Translations under genes and position numbers: made by a program
The notes under the pieces: generated by a model
Told to the model about the DNA's origin: nothing
Seen by the model: the letters and a program-made list of their open reading frames with translations, nothing else
Database searches by the model: none
Assembly (NCBI RefSeq): GCF_000406105.1
Contig: NZ_CM001974.1
Span: 1,775,507-1,839,506, forward strand
Direction: 5' to 3'
Origin: Dickeya chrysanthemi NCPPB 402
GTDB taxonomy: Bacteria; Pseudomonadota; Gammaproteobacteria; Enterobacterales; Enterobacteriaceae
DNA: 64,000 bases
In this document: positions 47,085 to 58,609 of the stretch, one piece after another
How the letters are laid out: the number at the start of each line of letters is the position of its first letter
How positions within the stretch are numbered: the stretch's first letter is position 1

Positions 47085-48287
47085 TTATTTTCTGTTGTCA
47101 TCCGCCGGTCCCACCTGCGTTAGTTGCGGACTGTGCGCCGGCAGCCAGCCGACCAGCGACGGGAAACGCTTCAGGAAATGGAACACCACCATCCCTTTGA
47201 GTACCTGCCAGTATGAGCGTTTCGGCAGTTGCGAGGGGTCAACCTGCACGCAGTCTTCGCGGATAAGCTGGTGCAGATTGTCCTGCAACTGTTGATTGAA
47301 GTCCCGGTCGTTGATAAACAGATTAGCTTCCAGGTTGAGCGCCAGGCTGAGCGGGTCCAGATTGCTGGAGCCGACGGTGGTCCAGTAGTCATCCTGCAAC
47401 GCGACCTTGCCGTGCAGCGGCTGGCGGCGGTACTCATAAATATCCACCCCGGCGTTCACCAGCCAGGGGTAAAGCAACCGGGCGCCGATCAGAACGATCG
47501 GCATGTCCGGTTGCCCCTGAATGATCAGCCGTACCCGCACATCCCGCCGCGCGGCTTTGCGCATCGCCCGTAATAACCGGTAGCCGGGAAAGAAATAGGC
47601 GTTGGCGATAATCACTTCACGTGTGGCCCGCCGCAGCATTTGCAGGTATTGGCGCTCGATGTCGCGGCGGTGCAGGCCGTTGTCGCGCCAGACGAAGAGC
47701 GCCTGCGCATTACCGGGATGCAGGTTGCGAGTCGCGCGACGAAAACGCTGTCGCCACCAGATACGCGGTTCTTCATCATGGGCCAGCGCCGCCAGTACAA
47801 AGCGGTAGATATCGTCCACCACCGGGCCGCGCACTTTCACCGCGTAATCCTGTTTGGCTTGTGGACCGTAATCGCTCAGGTGATCAGCGGAATAATTGAT
47901 GCCGCCTATCCAGGCGGTGTGGCCGTCTACCACCACTATCTTGCGGTGCAACCGGCGAAAGAGGTTGGTGCGCATCAGGCCGAACAGACGGCGGCGAGGA
48001 TCGTAAAAATGAAAACGCACCCCGGCTTCGATCATCGGTGCCAGAAAATCGGGCGACAGGTCGTGCGAACCGTAACCGTCGGCGGTGGCATCGATACTGA
48101 CGCCACGCCGGGCTGCTGCAATCAGTACCTCCCGCAGCGCGTAGCCGACTTTATCTTCAAACCAGATAAAGGTCTCCAGCACCACCCGGTTGCGGGCTTG
48201 CCGGATGGCGTCAAACACACTGGGGTAGTATTCGTCGCCATTTACCAGCAGGTCGATCTGGTTGCCGTCGCGCCATTCGGTTTTCAC
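47085..48287 (-). CDS. clsB: Cardiolipin synthase B ClsB
   Basis: 400 residues. Makes cardiolipin by transfer of a phosphatidyl group. Two phospholipase-D HKD motifs are seen: [24 protein letters not shown] (near residue 113) and [29 protein letters not shown] (near 292). E. coli ClsB (YbhO) is 413 residues. Its ATG overlaps the ybhP stop by 4 bp, so the two are coupled. E. coli also has ybhN downstream; here no ybhN is present before ybhL. Confidence 0.95.
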   Translation of the reverse strand: MKTEWRDGNQIDLLVNGDEYYPSVFDAIRQARNRVVLETFIWFEDKVGYALREVLIAAARRGVSIDATADGYGSHDLSPDFLAPMIEAGVRFHFYDPRRRLFGLMRTNLFRRLHRKIVVVDGHTAWIGGINYSADHLSDYGPQAKQDYAVKVRGPVVDDIYRFVLAALAHDEEPRIWWRQRFRRATRNLHPGNAQALFVWRDNGLHRRDIERQYLQMLRRATREVIIANAYFFPGYRLLRAMRKAARRDVRVRLIIQGQPDMPIVLIGARLLYPWLVNAGVDIYEYRRQPLHGKVALQDDYWTTVGSSNLDPLSLALNLEANLFINDRDFNQQLQDNLHQLIREDCVQVDPSQLPKRSYWQVLKGMVVFHFLKRFPSLVGWLPAHSPQLTQVGPADDNRK

Positions 48288-49054
48288 AAATGTATCTCCA
48301 CGGCCAGCGGCGCATGATCGGACAGGTGCGACCAGGGTTTGCTCGGCAGCAATCGGGGGACGCTAGTGCGGGCATTGCGCACGTAGATACGGTCAAGCCG
48401 CAATAGCGGGAAACGGGCCGGAAAGGTCCGTGCCGGTTTACCCAGATGTTGGCTGAACACCTCTTCGAGACCGGCGCGGCGTTTTAACAGGGCGCAGGCT
48501 TTCATTTGCCAGTCGTTGAAATCGCCGGCAACCACCAGCGGCGCATCGGCAGGCAGGGTGTCGAGAAGGTCGCACAACAGCGCCAATTGCTGCCGCCGGT
48601 GCGACGCGGTAAGCCCCATGTGCACGCACACCACGTGGATGTGCAAATCCCGGTTGGGCACTTTCAGTACGCAGTGCAGGATACCGCGTCGGGCCTTGTC
48701 GGATACCGATACATCCAGATTGCGATAGCTAAAAATCGGGAAGTGCGACAGCACCGCGTTACCGTGTTCGCCTTCCGGGTAGACTGCGTTGCGCCCGTAG
48801 GCATAATCGTTCCACATGGTTTCGGCCAAAAATTCGTAGTGCGGGGTATCCGGCCAGTGCTCCACCTGTAGCGGGTGCGTAGAGTGACGACCCAGTACCT
48901 CTTGCAGGCAGACGATATCCGCGGAGACCGATCGTACGGCCTCACGCAGTTCCGGCAGGATGAAGCGGCGATTCAGTGCGCTGAACCCTTTGTGGGTATT
49001 AATGGTCAGCACAGTAAACGAAAAACCCAACGACGGTTGCGAGATGGTATCCAT
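48284..49054 (-). CDS. ybhP: Endonuclease/exonuclease/phosphatase-family protein YbhP
   Basis: 256 residues from the ATG at 49054 (AGGGAAA upstream; frame extends to 49135 without homology). EEP-fold hydrolase: [75 protein letters not shown] and the terminal [14 protein letters not shown] with the catalytic His. Close to E. coli YbhP; the substrate (possibly a phospholipid head-group) is unproven. First of the ybhP-clsB pair. Confidence 0.94.
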   Translation of the reverse strand: MDTISQPSLGFSFTVLTINTHKGFSALNRRFILPELREAVRSVSADIVCLQEVLGRHSTHPLQVEHWPDTPHYEFLAETMWNDYAYGRNAVYPEGEHGNAVLSHFPIFSYRNLDVSVSDKARRGILHCVLKVPNRDLHIHVVCVHMGLTASHRRQQLALLCDLLDTLPADAPLVVAGDFNDWQMKACALLKRRAGLEEVFSQHLGKPARTFPARFPLLRLDRIYVRNARTSVPRLLPSKPWSHLSDHAPLAVEIHL

Positions 49055-49145
49055 TGTTTTCCCTCGTACCCAAGTAACTGAAATCAGTGTAGTCAGTGTT
49101 TGGCAAGACGTCGCTGACGTCGGGTTACAGCCCAACCCGGCAAGG

Positions 49146-50270
49146 CTAACCTATCTTGCGTCGAAACAGAGCGTAAGCCGCGCTGCCGGTGGTGGCGGTG
49201 ATCGTCAGCAACGGCCATATACCATGCCAGATAACCGCCAGGCTGGCGTTTTTGAGATAGATCTGTTTGGTGATATCAGTGAAATGGCGTACCGGGTTAA
49301 CCCAGGTAAGTTGTTGCAGCCACAACGGCATATTTTCAACCGGCGACACATACCCGGAGAGCAGAATAGCCGGCATCACGAAGACAAATACGCCGATAAA
49401 AGCCTGCTGTTGCGTAGCGCAGAGCGCAGAAATCAGCAGCCCGAATCCTACCAGCGATAACCCGTACACCAGTATGCAGAGGTAGAACAGCAGCAGCGAA
49501 CCGGAAAAGGGGATACGGTAAGCCAGAATCCCGGCCGCCAGCACGATGCTGGCCTGAACGGTGGCGACAATCAGCGCCGGGACCGCCTTGCCGACAAAGA
49601 TCTGCCCGGTAGACAGCGGTGACACCAGCAATTGTTCCAGCGTGCCCTGTTCCCGTTCGCGCGCCACCGACAGGGCGGTGACGATCAACACGCCGATGGT
49701 GGTGATCAGCGCCACCAGCGACGGCACCACGAACCATTTGTAGTCCAGATTGGGGTTATACCAGTGGCGAATCACCAACTCGCTCTGGTGCGTCAGTGTC
49801 GGGTCGTCGGCCGGTTCCCGTAGGTCGGCCCGTTCCCGTAGATAGTCCTGCACTATCTGCTGGATATAACGGGCGGCGATCTGGGCGCTGTTGGAGTGGC
49901 GTCCGTCGAGCAAAAGCTGGATGCTGGTCGGTACGCCGCTGGCTAACTGGCGGGAAAAGTCAGGGGGGAAACGCGCCAGCAGCAGCGCTTGCTGGTTATC
50001 AATCGCGGGTGCGATGTCCTGTGGGCTGTGCAGCATGATGACGCGGGAGAATGCACTGGCGCCGGCGAAACGCTGCGTCAGTTCCACCGCGGCCGGGCCA
50101 TTGTCTTCGCTGTAAATGGCAAGCGTAGCGTCGGTGACGTCCAGCGTGGCGGCGAACGGGAACAGCAGCACCTGCAACAGCACCGGCAGCACCAAAATGG
50201 CGCGCGTCTGCGGCTCACGCAGCAATGACTGAAGCTCTTTGCGGATTAGCGTCCACACGCGATGTAACAT
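49146..50270 (-). CDS. ybhR: ABC-2 type exporter permease YbhR
   Basis: 374 residues from the ATG at 50270 ([30 protein letters not shown], as in E. coli). ABC-2 permease with one N-terminal transmembrane helix, a large periplasmic domain ([16 protein letters not shown]...) and about five C-terminal helices. Works with YbhS, YbhF and YbhG. The E. coli YbhGFSR complex affects antibiotic sensitivity and alkali-cation (Na+/H+) exchange. Last of ybhGFSR. Confidence 0.94.
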   Translation of the reverse strand: MLHRVWTLIRKELQSLLREPQTRAILVLPVLLQVLLFPFAATLDVTDATLAIYSEDNGPAAVELTQRFAGASAFSRVIMLHSPQDIAPAIDNQQALLLARFPPDFSRQLASGVPTSIQLLLDGRHSNSAQIAARYIQQIVQDYLRERADLREPADDPTLTHQSELVIRHWYNPNLDYKWFVVPSLVALITTIGVLIVTALSVAREREQGTLEQLLVSPLSTGQIFVGKAVPALIVATVQASIVLAAGILAYRIPFSGSLLLFYLCILVYGLSLVGFGLLISALCATQQQAFIGVFVFVMPAILLSGYVSPVENMPLWLQQLTWVNPVRHFTDITKQIYLKNASLAVIWHGIWPLLTITATTGSAAYALFRRKIG

Positions 50271-50328
50271 GGCTTCTCTCCCTCGGCATACCAACGGTAA
50301 TGTGGCACTGACCAACCTCATGATTGAC

Positions 50329-51474
50329 CTAATCGAGCCGGCGCCGGGTTTTCCAGGCGGTCAGGCCGATGAAAAACACCGCCGACGTCATCAGAAACAA
50401 CAGGTTCATCAGCAACACGCTGCCGATGTTCCCGGCCAGGAACAGGGTTTGCAGCGTGCTGACGAAATAGCGGGCGGGGATCAGGTACGACACCGCCTGT
50501 ACCAACACTGGCATACTGTGAATTTCAAAGATAAACCCGGACAGCATCACCGCCGGCAGAAACGCGGCGTTGAGCGCCACCATCGCTGCGTTGAACTGAT
50601 TGCGGGTCAGGGTCGAAATCAGTAACCCCATACCCAGCGTACTGGCGAGAAACAGGCTGCTCATGCCGAACAGTAGCCATAGCGAGCCGCGATACGGCAC
50701 CCCCAGCACCAATACCGCCACTACCACGCACAGCACCATGGCGATCATCCCCAACACATAATAAGGGAGCAATTTGGTGAGCAGCAGTTCGGTGCGGGTG
50801 ACCTGCGTCGACAGCAGTGCCTCCATGGTGCCTCGTTCCCACTCGCGGGCGATCACCAGTGAGGTCAGGATGGCGCCGATCACGGTCATGATGATGGTGA
50901 TAGCGCCGGGAATAATGAAATGGCGGCTGATGGCGGCGGCATTGAACCAGTAGCGGGTCTGTATTTCGATCAGCGCCTGATAACGGCTGCCGTGGTCCTG
51001 CGCGTACTGTTGTTGCCAGAGCTGCCACACCCCCTGAGCGTACCCCTGCACGAACTGCGCGGTATTGGGTTCGCTGCCGTCGGTGATCACCTGAATCGGC
51101 GCGCGATCCTGCGGGTGCGCCAGCCGGGTGGCGAAATCGGCCGGGATGATGAGAAGCCCGCGAATTTGCCCGGCTTGCATCTGTTCGATCAGCGCCGGGC
51201 GGTTATCGCTGAGGGTAACGGCCAGATACGGCGATCCGGTAAAGGCGCGCGCCAGACTGTCGGCCTCGGCGCTGTGTTGCTCCATCAGCACGCCGACGTT
51301 CAGGCGGCTGGAGTCAAGATTGATGCCGTAGCCGAAAATAAACAGCAGCAATAATGGGATGACAAACGCGATTAACGCGCTGCTGGGGTCGCGCAGGATC
51401 TGCCGGGTTTCCTTCAGACACAGGGCGCGCAGCCGTCGCCAGGAAAAGCGACGATCGTCAATGTACCGCGGCAT
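50329..51474 (-). CDS. ybhS: ABC-2 type exporter permease YbhS
   Basis: 381 residues from the ATG at 51474, chosen for its AGGAGG ribosome-binding site (the frame extends to 51510). [44 protein letters not shown]... is the YbhS N-terminus. Same architecture as YbhR, the paired permease. Its start lies inside the ybhF 3' end (17-bp overlap). Confidence 0.94.
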   Translation of the reverse strand: MPRYIDDRRFSWRRLRALCLKETRQILRDPSSALIAFVIPLLLLFIFGYGINLDSSRLNVGVLMEQHSAEADSLARAFTGSPYLAVTLSDNRPALIEQMQAGQIRGLLIIPADFATRLAHPQDRAPIQVITDGSEPNTAQFVQGYAQGVWQLWQQQYAQDHGSRYQALIEIQTRYWFNAAAISRHFIIPGAITIIMTVIGAILTSLVIAREWERGTMEALLSTQVTRTELLLTKLLPYYVLGMIAMVLCVVVAVLVLGVPYRGSLWLLFGMSSLFLASTLGMGLLISTLTRNQFNAAMVALNAAFLPAVMLSGFIFEIHSMPVLVQAVSYLIPARYFVSTLQTLFLAGNIGSVLLMNLLFLMTSAVFFIGLTAWKTRRRLD

Positions 51475-53209
51475 CCGGCGCCTCCTGATCATACGCCTGT
51501 ACCAGAGCAATAAACGCCTGTTCCATGGTAGGGTCCGGCATGTCGTCGCAAGCCGCCTGTCGCTTGAGATCGTCCGGCGTGCCGCTGGCGATAAGCCGCC
51601 CGCGATACACCAATCCGATACGGTCGCAGTATTCGGCTTCGTCCATAAAATGGGTGGTGACCATAATTGTTACCCCTTTGTCCACCATGCCGTTAATGTG
51701 CTGCCAGAACTCCCGACGGGTAAACGGATCGACGCCGGAGGTGGGTTCGTCAAGAAACAGGATGTCCGGTTCGTGCATCAACGCACAGGCCAGCGCCAGG
51801 CGCTGGCGAAAACCCAGCGGCAGCGCATCCGGCGTTTGCCGGAAAATAGGGTGGAGGTTGAATGCCTGCGCCATGCTGTTCACTTTATCCAGTTGGTGCT
51901 GACCGCGCAGGCCGTAAACACCGGAAAAAAAGCGCAGGTTCTGTTCCACGGTCAGGTTGCCGTACAGCGAAAACTTCTGCGCCATATACCCCAAATGCTG
52001 GCGCGCCCGTCCGGAGCGGGTCTTGAGATCCATACCCAGTACCAGCGCCTGACCGTCGGTCGGCGTCAGCAGGCCGCACATCATACGAAAGGTGGTGGAT
52101 TTGCCGGCGCCGTTCGGCCCCAGCAGACCGAAGATTTCACCGCGACGCACCTGAAAATTCACCCGGTCGGTGGCAGCGAAATCGCCGAATTTTTTCGTCA
52201 GATTGCGGGCTTCGATCACCGTTTCCCCACGGTGCGTATCCAGTTGCGGCAGGATAGCCGTCAGCGACGAGGTCGCGCCGGGGCCGCCGCCCAGCAGGTC
52301 GATGAACGCATCTTCAAAACGCGGCGCGGTATTTTGCACGCTGTCCGGCGGCAGGCCGAGCGTGTGCAGCAGCGCATTACTGTCCGCCTGCGGTTTCAGG
52401 ATCAACCGCACATAGCGCCCCTGAATGACGCCGTCGCTCACCTGCGGTTGACGCAACGCCTGTTGCAGCAGGCGGCGATGATTGCTGCCCGGCTGGTCGA
52501 GCAAGAGACAACGACCCGCCATCTGTTGCGTCAGGTCGGCGGGCGCTCCCCGATAGAGCAATTCCCCCTCGTTGAGCAGCAGCACGTCGCGGCACTGTTC
52601 CGCTTCGTCCAGATAGGAGGTGCTCCAGAGTATCAACATGCCGTCGTCCGCCAGTTCGTGCACCATGCGCCACAACTCGCGGCGCGATATCGGGTCGACG
52701 CCGACGCCCGGCTCATCCAGCAGCAGCACACTGGGTTGACCCAGCAGAGTGCAGGCCAGCCCCAGTTTTTGTTTCATGCCGCCGGAGAGTTTGCCCGCCA
52801 GCCGGGTCGTGAAGCGGGTGAGGTCGGTAAACTGCAATAGCCGCTCAAAGGTGGCGCGCCGGGTATCGCCGGTAATGCCGCGCAAGTCGGCGTACAGCGT
52901 CAGGTTTTCCATTACCGTGAGGTCTTCGTACAGCCCGAATTTCTGCGGCATATAACCCAGCCGGGCGTGTAGCTGACGGTCATCGGCTATCGGGTCGAGC
53001 CCCATCACCCGGATGGTGCCGGCGCTGGGCGTCAGCAATCCGGCCAGCATCCGCATCAACGTGGTTTTGCCGGCGCCGTCCGGCCCGACCAGTCCGGTAA
53101 CCGCACCGGCACGAATCTCGGCACTCAGCTTGGCCAGCGCCGGCTTCTCCAGACCGGCGAAGCGTTTTTCCAGCGCATCGAAGCGGATCAGCGGCGGGTC
53201 ATTGGTCAT
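51458..53209 (-). CDS. ybhF: ABC exporter tandem ATPase YbhF
   Basis: 583 residues, two ATPase domains. Domain 1: [18 protein letters not shown] and [33 protein letters not shown]. Domain 2: [18 protein letters not shown] and [33 protein letters not shown], where the signature motif is LPLGF rather than LSGGQ, as also in E. coli YbhF. Overlaps ybhG by 11 bp and ybhS by 17 bp. Confidence 0.95.
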   Translation of the reverse strand: MTNDPPLIRFDALEKRFAGLEKPALAKLSAEIRAGAVTGLVGPDGAGKTTLMRMLAGLLTPSAGTIRVMGLDPIADDRQLHARLGYMPQKFGLYEDLTVMENLTLYADLRGITGDTRRATFERLLQFTDLTRFTTRLAGKLSGGMKQKLGLACTLLGQPSVLLLDEPGVGVDPISRRELWRMVHELADDGMLILWSTSYLDEAEQCRDVLLLNEGELLYRGAPADLTQQMAGRCLLLDQPGSNHRRLLQQALRQPQVSDGVIQGRYVRLILKPQADSNALLHTLGLPPDSVQNTAPRFEDAFIDLLGGGPGATSSLTAILPQLDTHRGETVIEARNLTKKFGDFAATDRVNFQVRRGEIFGLLGPNGAGKSTTFRMMCGLLTPTDGQALVLGMDLKTRSGRARQHLGYMAQKFSLYGNLTVEQNLRFFSGVYGLRGQHQLDKVNSMAQAFNLHPIFRQTPDALPLGFRQRLALACALMHEPDILFLDEPTSGVDPFTRREFWQHINGMVDKGVTIMVTTHFMDEAEYCDRIGLVYRGRLIASGTPDDLKRQAACDDMPDPTMEQAFIALVQAYDQEAPDAAVH

Positions 53210-54203
53210 GGCGCGCCCGGTTCTGCACCAGCGTGAGGGTCACCGGCATGCCCTGACGCAGACCGTCGTCCGCGTCATTCACGATAATGCGTAACCGGTA
53301 GACCAGGTCGGTGCGTAATTCGGTGGTTTCGACGTTTTTCGGCGTAAATTCGGCGCTGGGCGATACGAAGCCGATTTTGCCGTGGTAGGGGTGATCCGGA
53401 CGGCTGTCGGTGTAAATCAGCACGTCGCGTCCGGGGGCGGCGCGGCCAAGTTGCGTTTCGCCGACGTAGGCGCGAATCCATACCGGTTGCGTCAACGACA
53501 AGGTGAATACGGTGCTGCCGGCGTTCAACATGCTGCCGACTTCGGCCGCCCGGGTCAGGATCACGCCGGGAGACGGCGCATACAGGTACGTATCCTGCAA
53601 ATTCAGTTGCGCCTGCGCTTCGGCGGCTTGTGCCTGCGCCAGTGCGGCTTCGGCGGCGGCGATTTCCTGCGGGCGATTGCCGCGCTCATACTGGTTCAGT
53701 TTTTGTCGCGCCGCCTGCAGCGTCGCCTGCGCCTGAGTGCGCGTGGAGCGAGCGTCTTCCAGTGCGTTGGCGGCGAGGGTTCGCTGCTTCCACAGGCTGA
53801 GCTGGCGCTGGTAGAAACTGTTGGCGTAATCGTAAGCGGCCTGCGCGTGTTCCAGTTGCGAACGCACCTGGGCGATTTCTTCGCTGCGGTAGCCTTCCCG
53901 CAACAGCGCCAGTTGCGCCTGCGCGCTGGCGACATTGGCTTTCGCCTGTTGCAGCGCGTTTTGCAACGGCGTGCTATCCAGCCGGGCTAACCGTTGTCCA
54001 GGCTGGACGGCATCCCCTTCATCCACATTCAAACCCGCCAGCCGTCCACCCACCCGAAATCCCAGATTGACGCTGCGGATATCCACGTTGCCGTACAGCG
54101 TTAACGGTGTAGCCTGCTGATGACGCTGTTGCATCAGGCCGTAGCCGGCGGCAGCGATAGCGATGACCGCCAGCACCAGCCATGACCCTGTTTTCTTGTT
54201 CAT
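53199..54203 (-). CDS. ybhG: HlyD-family membrane fusion protein YbhG
   Basis: 334 residues from the ATG at 54203 (GGGAGC upstream), in-frame leader to 54302. N-terminal membrane anchor ([17 protein letters not shown]), a barrel-sandwich start ([39 protein letters not shown]), a long coiled-coil hairpin ([47 protein letters not shown]...) and the second half-barrel. Periplasmic adaptor of the YbhFSR exporter. First gene of the operon; in E. coli the TetR regulator CecR precedes it, but none is present here. Confidence 0.94.
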   Translation of the reverse strand: MNKKTGSWLVLAVIAIAAAGYGLMQQRHQQATPLTLYGNVDIRSVNLGFRVGGRLAGLNVDEGDAVQPGQRLARLDSTPLQNALQQAKANVASAQAQLALLREGYRSEEIAQVRSQLEHAQAAYDYANSFYQRQLSLWKQRTLAANALEDARSTRTQAQATLQAARQKLNQYERGNRPQEIAAAEAALAQAQAAEAQAQLNLQDTYLYAPSPGVILTRAAEVGSMLNAGSTVFTLSLTQPVWIRAYVGETQLGRAAPGRDVLIYTDSRPDHPYHGKIGFVSPSAEFTPKNVETTELRTDLVYRLRIIVNDADDGLRQGMPVTLTLVQNRARHDQ

Positions 54204-54654
54204 AACGCTCCCGATGTGCCTGTGCGCCCTACTCTTAACGGCTGATGCCATGATTGCCGAACCCGCATAGACGACGGCCTCACTGTAAGAATAATTGCTC
54301 ATTCGTCAGATTGCCGCGTTCTGCCCGACGGCAGGCGGATTTCACACGGCTATCCGCCGGCATTGCAGTAGTAGATGATCGCGCTTTTTAATCAGTAACT
54401 GATTGATATCCATACAGAGCAAAATCATTTTGCGCAGAATGCGGAGGATAAAATGTGATCGACAGATAAAAATTCCTCAAACAAGCGAGTTTCTGTTACA
54501 ATTGCGCGCAGTCATGCACCGTAGTTTGTGCCCATTCATCTGGAGTCAGCGTTGTGCGGCCTTGTATGCCGGAGCGGCGCAGAACCCATCTGTCATCACC
54601 CTAAAAACTGCACCGGTCAATATCGGGTAGGGTGAATCTGGAGTTGTTCTCGTT
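54204..54654. other. Divergent ybhG-rhlE spacer without cecR
   Basis: 451 bases between the divergent ybhG and rhlE genes. E. coli has the TetR-family regulator gene cecR (ybiH) at this place; no such frame is seen here. An AT-rich stretch (54380-54440) with GATATCCATAC and TTTTTAATCAGT could be promoter. A CTGATTGATATC/AGTAACTGATTGATATC region may hold a site. No clear terminator. Confidence 0.45.
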
Positions 54655-56016
54655 ATGTCTTTTGAATCTCTCGGTCTGAGTGCCGATATTTTGCGCGCTG
54701 TGGAAGAGCAGGGCTACCGTGAGCCGACGCCGGTTCAGCGTCAGGCAATTCCGGTCGTGCTGGAAGGGCGCGACCTGATGGCCAGCGCCCAGACCGGCAC
54801 CGGCAAAACCGCCGGTTTCACCCTGCCGCTGCTGCAATTGCTGAACGAACGCCCGGTGCTGGCGAAAGGCCGCCGTCCGGTGCGGGCGTTGATCCTGACG
54901 CCGACCCGTGAACTGGCGGCGCAGATCGGCGAAAACGTGCTGGCGTACAGTAAATACCTGCGTCTGCGTTCGCTGGTGGTGTTCGGCGGCGTCAGCATTA
55001 ACCCGCAGATGATGAAGCTGCGCAGCGGCGTCGATATTCTGATTGCCACGCCGGGCCGTCTGTTGGATTTGGAACACCAGAATGCGGTCGACCTGTCGCA
55101 GGTGGAAATTCTGGTGCTGGATGAAGCCGACCGTATGCTGGATATGGGCTTTATCCACGATATCCGCCGGGTGCTGGCGAAGCTGCCGTCCAAACGGCAG
55201 AACCTGCTGTTTTCCGCCACTTTCTCCGACGAGATCAAGGAACTGGCCGGTAAGCTGCTCACCAATCCGGCGTCGGTGGAAGTGGTGCGCCGCAACACCC
55301 CGTCCGAGCTGGTGACCCAGCACGTGCATCTTGTGGACAAGAAACGTAAGCGTGAACTGTTGTCGCATCTGATCGGCAAACACGACTGGCGGCAAGTGCT
55401 GGTGTTTACCCGTACCAAGCACGGCGCCAACCATCTGGCGGAGCAACTGAACAAAGACGGTATCACCGCCGCCGCTATCCACGGCAACAAGAGCCAGGGG
55501 GCACGTACCCGTGCGCTGGCGAATTTCAAAGACGGCGACATCCGTGTGCTGGTGGCGACCGATATCGCTGCCCGCGGGCTGGATATCGACCAGTTGCCGC
55601 ATGTAGTGAACTACGAGCTGCCGAATGTGCCGGAAGATTATGTGCACCGTATCGGCCGTACCGGCCGGGCGGCCTCGACTGGCGAGGCATTGTCGCTGGT
55701 GTGCGTTGATGAACACAAACTGCTGCGCGACATTGAACGCCTGCTGAAGCGGGAAATCCCGCGGATGGAGATTCCGGGTTACGAGCCGGACCCGACTATC
55801 AAGGCCGAACCGATCCAGAATGGCCGGCAGGGTGGTCGCGGCGGCGGTGCGCCGCGTCAGGGCGATCGTCCGCAAGGCGAACGTGCATCCGGGCGGGCGC
55901 AGGGCGACCGTTCCCATCAGCCGCGTCGTGACGGCACCGCTCGCCCGGCCGGACAACGCCCGGAAGGGCAATCCGCCCGCCGCCGCCCGCCGCGTAAACC
56001 GGCTGGCGGCCAGTAA
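54655..56016 (+). CDS. rhlE: ATP-dependent RNA helicase RhlE
   Basis: 453 residues. DEAD-box helicase with Q motif, Walker [28 protein letters not shown], the DEAD motif [48 protein letters not shown] and [19 protein letters not shown]. The C-terminal tail from about residue 390 is Gly-, Arg- and Pro-rich ([38 protein letters not shown]) and basic, for RNA binding. E. coli RhlE acts in ribosome assembly. It ends 4 bp before a convergent transporter gene. Confidence 0.96.
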   Translation: MSFESLGLSADILRAVEEQGYREPTPVQRQAIPVVLEGRDLMASAQTGTGKTAGFTLPLLQLLNERPVLAKGRRPVRALILTPTRELAAQIGENVLAYSKYLRLRSLVVFGGVSINPQMMKLRSGVDILIATPGRLLDLEHQNAVDLSQVEILVLDEADRMLDMGFIHDIRRVLAKLPSKRQNLLFSATFSDEIKELAGKLLTNPASVEVVRRNTPSELVTQHVHLVDKKRKRELLSHLIGKHDWRQVLVFTRTKHGANHLAEQLNKDGITAAAIHGNKSQGARTRALANFKDGDIRVLVATDIAARGLDIDQLPHVVNYELPNVPEDYVHRIGRTGRAASTGEALSLVCVDEHKLLRDIERLLKREIPRMEIPGYEPDPTIKAEPIQNGRQGGRGGGAPRQGDRPQGERASGRAQGDRSHQPRRDGTARPAGQRPEGQSARRRPPRKPAGGQ

Positions 56017-56020
56017 TATC

Positions 56021-56917
56021 CTATAGCGCTGCTTTCGCCTCCGGTTGCGGCCGGGGGCGATAAAACATCACCGCATTACCTGCCAGAATCAATACTAATC
56101 CCAGCACGGCGTTAACTCGCCATACATACCCTTCGAACAGGGTGGAGACGGAAAGCGCAACCAACGGGAACAGTAGGGTAGCGTAGGCTGCCTGGCTGGC
56201 ACCGATACGCCCAACCAGCGCGAAGTAGGCACCAAAACCGACAACCGAACCGAACAGCGACAGGTAAAACAGCGAACCGAGATAGCGCAGCGAGAATTCC
56301 GGCGTGAAGCGGTAGTCTAACAGCCATGCGATGAGGCCCATCACTAACGCACTGTATAGCATACCCCAACTGTTGGTGGTCATGATGTCGCGTCCCATAC
56401 GTTGATGCTGGGTGCTGATCATGTTGCCGAGAGAAAAGCCGTAGGTGCCAAGCAAGCTCAGGCCGACTCCCCACAATAACTGTGGGCTGCTGCTCAGTTG
56501 CAGCAGGTCATGCCAGAATAGCAGGAGGATGCCAGCCAGCCCCAGCGGCGCGGCCAGCATCACATTACGGCTGAGACGGGAGCCGAAGAATAGCCGGCTG
56601 TTGAAGGCATTAAACAGGACCGCCATCGAAAAAATCACCGATTCCAGCCCGCTGGGGATCCAGGCGGCGGCATGGTAAAAGCAGAAGAAATTGAGGCCGA
56701 AGACGGTGGCCCCTTGCGCCATACACAGCAGATGCGCCCGGCCGCTTAAGGGACGCAGGCGTCGGGTCAGGATCAAAAACGCCATTAACAACGTCGAAGC
56801 AATGGTAAAACGCCAGAAAATCGACACTTCAGGCGGCACACTACCGTGCTGTAGACTGATGGCGATCCAGGTGGTGCCCCAGATCAGTACCACCGTGCAA
56901 TAAAGCAGGCTATTCAT
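56021..56917 (-). CDS. EamA/DMT-family transporter
   Basis: 298 residues from the ATG at 56917 (upstream TTG at 56932 also in frame). Ten transmembrane helices in two EamA repeats: LYCTVVLIWGTTWIAISLQHGSVPPEVSIFWRFTIASTLLMAF... and SLRYLGSLFYLSLFGSVVGFGAYFALVGRIGASQAAYATLLFPLVALSVSTLFEGYVW. Likely exporter of amino acids or metabolites; the substrate is unknown. Convergent with rhlE at 4 bp. The spacer upstream holds an ERIC element. Confidence 0.88.
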   Translation of the reverse strand: MNSLLYCTVVLIWGTTWIAISLQHGSVPPEVSIFWRFTIASTLLMAFLILTRRLRPLSGRAHLLCMAQGATVFGLNFFCFYHAAAWIPSGLESVIFSMAVLFNAFNSRLFFGSRLSRNVMLAAPLGLAGILLLFWHDLLQLSSSPQLLWGVGLSLLGTYGFSLGNMISTQHQRMGRDIMTTNSWGMLYSALVMGLIAWLLDYRFTPEFSLRYLGSLFYLSLFGSVVGFGAYFALVGRIGASQAAYATLLFPLVALSVSTLFEGYVWRVNAVLGLVLILAGNAVMFYRPRPQPEAKAAL

Positions 56918-57167
56918 CGTCAGACCCCGCAATAAATTAACAATTATTTGATTTTGAATAAATTAATTGCAAAAGCAATAAATTCCGAAAACAATTAATT
57001 CAGTAAACGACAAATAATGAGTATCCGGTATTGGTGGGGCGGCGGCTGTCAGCAGGTTGCGGTGAGTAGCAAAATCCTGCGGTTTTTTATTTTGGGCAGA
57101 CGAGCGTATCGGCTCGTCGTGATAAGCAATCCATTCATACTTCAGCGGTGGTGGTGAGAGATGGTTA
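56918..57167. other. Spacer before the ERIC element
   Basis: About 250 AT-rich bases between an EamA gene and the ERIC; it contains a short A/T-rich run and no recognisable gene. Confidence 0.4.
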
Positions 57168-57292
57168 TACCCGTCATACTTCAAGTTGCAGGTGCGTTGG
57201 CTGCGTTCGTTCACCCGAATCACTTACCTGAGTAAGCTCATCGGGATTTTCTCTCTTGCCGCCTTCCTGCAACTCGAATTATTTTGGGTATA
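57168..57292. repeat. ERIC element, canonical length
   Basis: It begins TATACCCGTCATACTTCAAG and ends GCAACTCGAATTATTTTGGGTATA-like, with the ERIC core (CACCCGAATCACTTACCTGAGTAAG...) inside. At 125 bp it is the uninterrupted form of the repeat at 15145. Its right end is about 160 bp from the second EamA gene's GTG and part of it lies in that gene's leader, so it may shape that transcript. Confidence 0.85.
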
Positions 57293-57454
57293 CACCTAAT
57301 GCCTTCAGGCTGTCCATTCACGGTGACGGCGCACTGGAAGCTGATCATTCGCAATGGGTTTTACCGTTGTCAGGTTCGCTTAATATTGATATTTCAGGAC
57401 AAAGCGCGCAGTTGGCGCGATACTCTCGCGTCAGCAACGAGTGGAGAGAGCAAG

Positions 57455-58417
57455 GTGGATGGTAAAAAAACCGTAGCGGGCGTAGCGTGCGGCATGGGAG
57501 CCGGGGCGCTCTGGGGACTGGTTTTTCTGGCGCCGGAACTGGTGCGCGCGTTTAGTCCGTTGCAAATTGCGATTGGCCGATATAGCGCGTACGGCCTGAT
57601 TTCGTTGATGTTGCTGGCGCCGCGCTGGCCGTCTCTGGTGCGACGATTAACCCGCCGTGAGTGGATTGCGCTGGGCTGGCTGTCGCTGGCGGGCAACACG
57701 CTGTATTACATTTTGCTGTCCAGCGCGGTACAGATGGCGGGCATCGCCATTACGTCGCTGGTGATTGGGTTTATGCCGGTAGTGGTGACGTTGATCGGCA
57801 GCCGCGACCGGGGCGCGGTTCCGCTGCGCAGGCTGTTACCGTCGTTGCTGCTGTGCGCGGCCGGCGCACTGTGTATCGGCTGGCAGGCGTTGGGCGCGCC
57901 GGCGTCCACTGCGGTGGGGGCTCAGGTCGTCGGCCTGTTGTGCGCGCTGGGCGCGCTGATATCCTGGAGTAGCTTCGCGGTAGGCAACAGCCGCTGGCTG
58001 GCGCGTGTGGCGTCGGTCTCGGGCCACGACTGGAATCTCCTGATGGGCATCGTCACCGGCGCACAGTCGCTGATGCTGATTCCTTTGGCTATCCTGCTTA
58101 ACACCGACGATCACAGCGGTATCGCCTGGGCGCAGTTTGCCGGTGTATCCCTTGGGGTGGCGGTGCTGGCTTCGATGCTCGGCAATCTGTTCTGGAACCA
58201 GATGAGCCGCCTGTTGCCGCTTACGCTGGTCGGGCAGATGATTTTGTTTGAAACTCTGTTCGCGCTGATTTACGGCTTTCTGTGGGAGCAACGCCTGCCC
58301 ACCTATCTGGAAGCCGCCGCGTTTACGCTGGTGGTGTGCAGCGTGATGTCCTGCATCGCGGTACACCGAAAACCCGCACGTCGTGACGATGAAGACCGGT
58401 TGACCGTCGCGTCCTGA
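57455..58417 (+). CDS. EamA/DMT-family transporter
   Basis: 320 residues from GTG at 57455, chosen for its GGAGAG ribosome-binding site; an ATG-based frame runs back to 57284 into the ERIC element and is unlikely. GKKTVAGVACGMGAGALWGLVFLAPELVRAFSPLQIAIGRYSAYGLISLMLLAPRW opens the first EamA repeat; the second is around GDNWNLLMGIVTGAQSLMLIPLAILLN-like segments (residues about 190-220) and ends in VCSVMSCIAVHRKP. Ten helices, ~320 residues. Substrate unknown; a different subgroup from the 56021 gene. Confidence 0.85.
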   Translation: MDGKKTVAGVACGMGAGALWGLVFLAPELVRAFSPLQIAIGRYSAYGLISLMLLAPRWPSLVRRLTRREWIALGWLSLAGNTLYYILLSSAVQMAGIAITSLVIGFMPVVVTLIGSRDRGAVPLRRLLPSLLLCAAGALCIGWQALGAPASTAVGAQVVGLLCALGALISWSSFAVGNSRWLARVASVSGHDWNLLMGIVTGAQSLMLIPLAILLNTDDHSGIAWAQFAGVSLGVAVLASMLGNLFWNQMSRLLPLTLVGQMILFETLFALIYGFLWEQRLPTYLEAAAFTLVVCSVMSCIAVHRKPARRDDEDRLTVAS

Positions 58418-58441
58418 CGGCGATGCGACGGGTCTGTCTCC

Positions 58442-58609
58442 CGGCGCGGCGGGCTGGCGCAGGCGGAACAGTGGTTACGCCACTGCCGCCGTTCCATCAC
58501 CGATATCGCGCTGGCCTGCGGGTTCAGCTCCGCCAGTCATTTCAGCCAGCGCTTTCGCGCCGAATACGGCATCACGCCGTCGGCACTACGCCAGCAGTGT
58601 TCGGCGTGA
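58442..58609 (+). pseudogene. AraC-family regulator, 3' HTH remnant
   Basis: An open frame of about 55 codons from 58442 to a TGA at 58607-58609 reads RRGGLAQAEQWLRHCRRSITDIALACGFSSASHFSQRFRAEYGITPSALRQQCSA. This is the second helix-turn-helix of an AraC/XylS-type regulator (the 'SITDIALACGFSSASHFSQRFRAEYGITPSALR' signature). No start or ligand-binding domain is present. Its last 24 bases overlap the pepT 3' end on the other strand. Confidence 0.75.

Noticed and set aside
57284..57454. N-terminal extension of the second EamA gene into the ERIC element
   Set aside because: The extension has no membrane or homologous features and the GTG at 57455 has a good ribosome-binding site.
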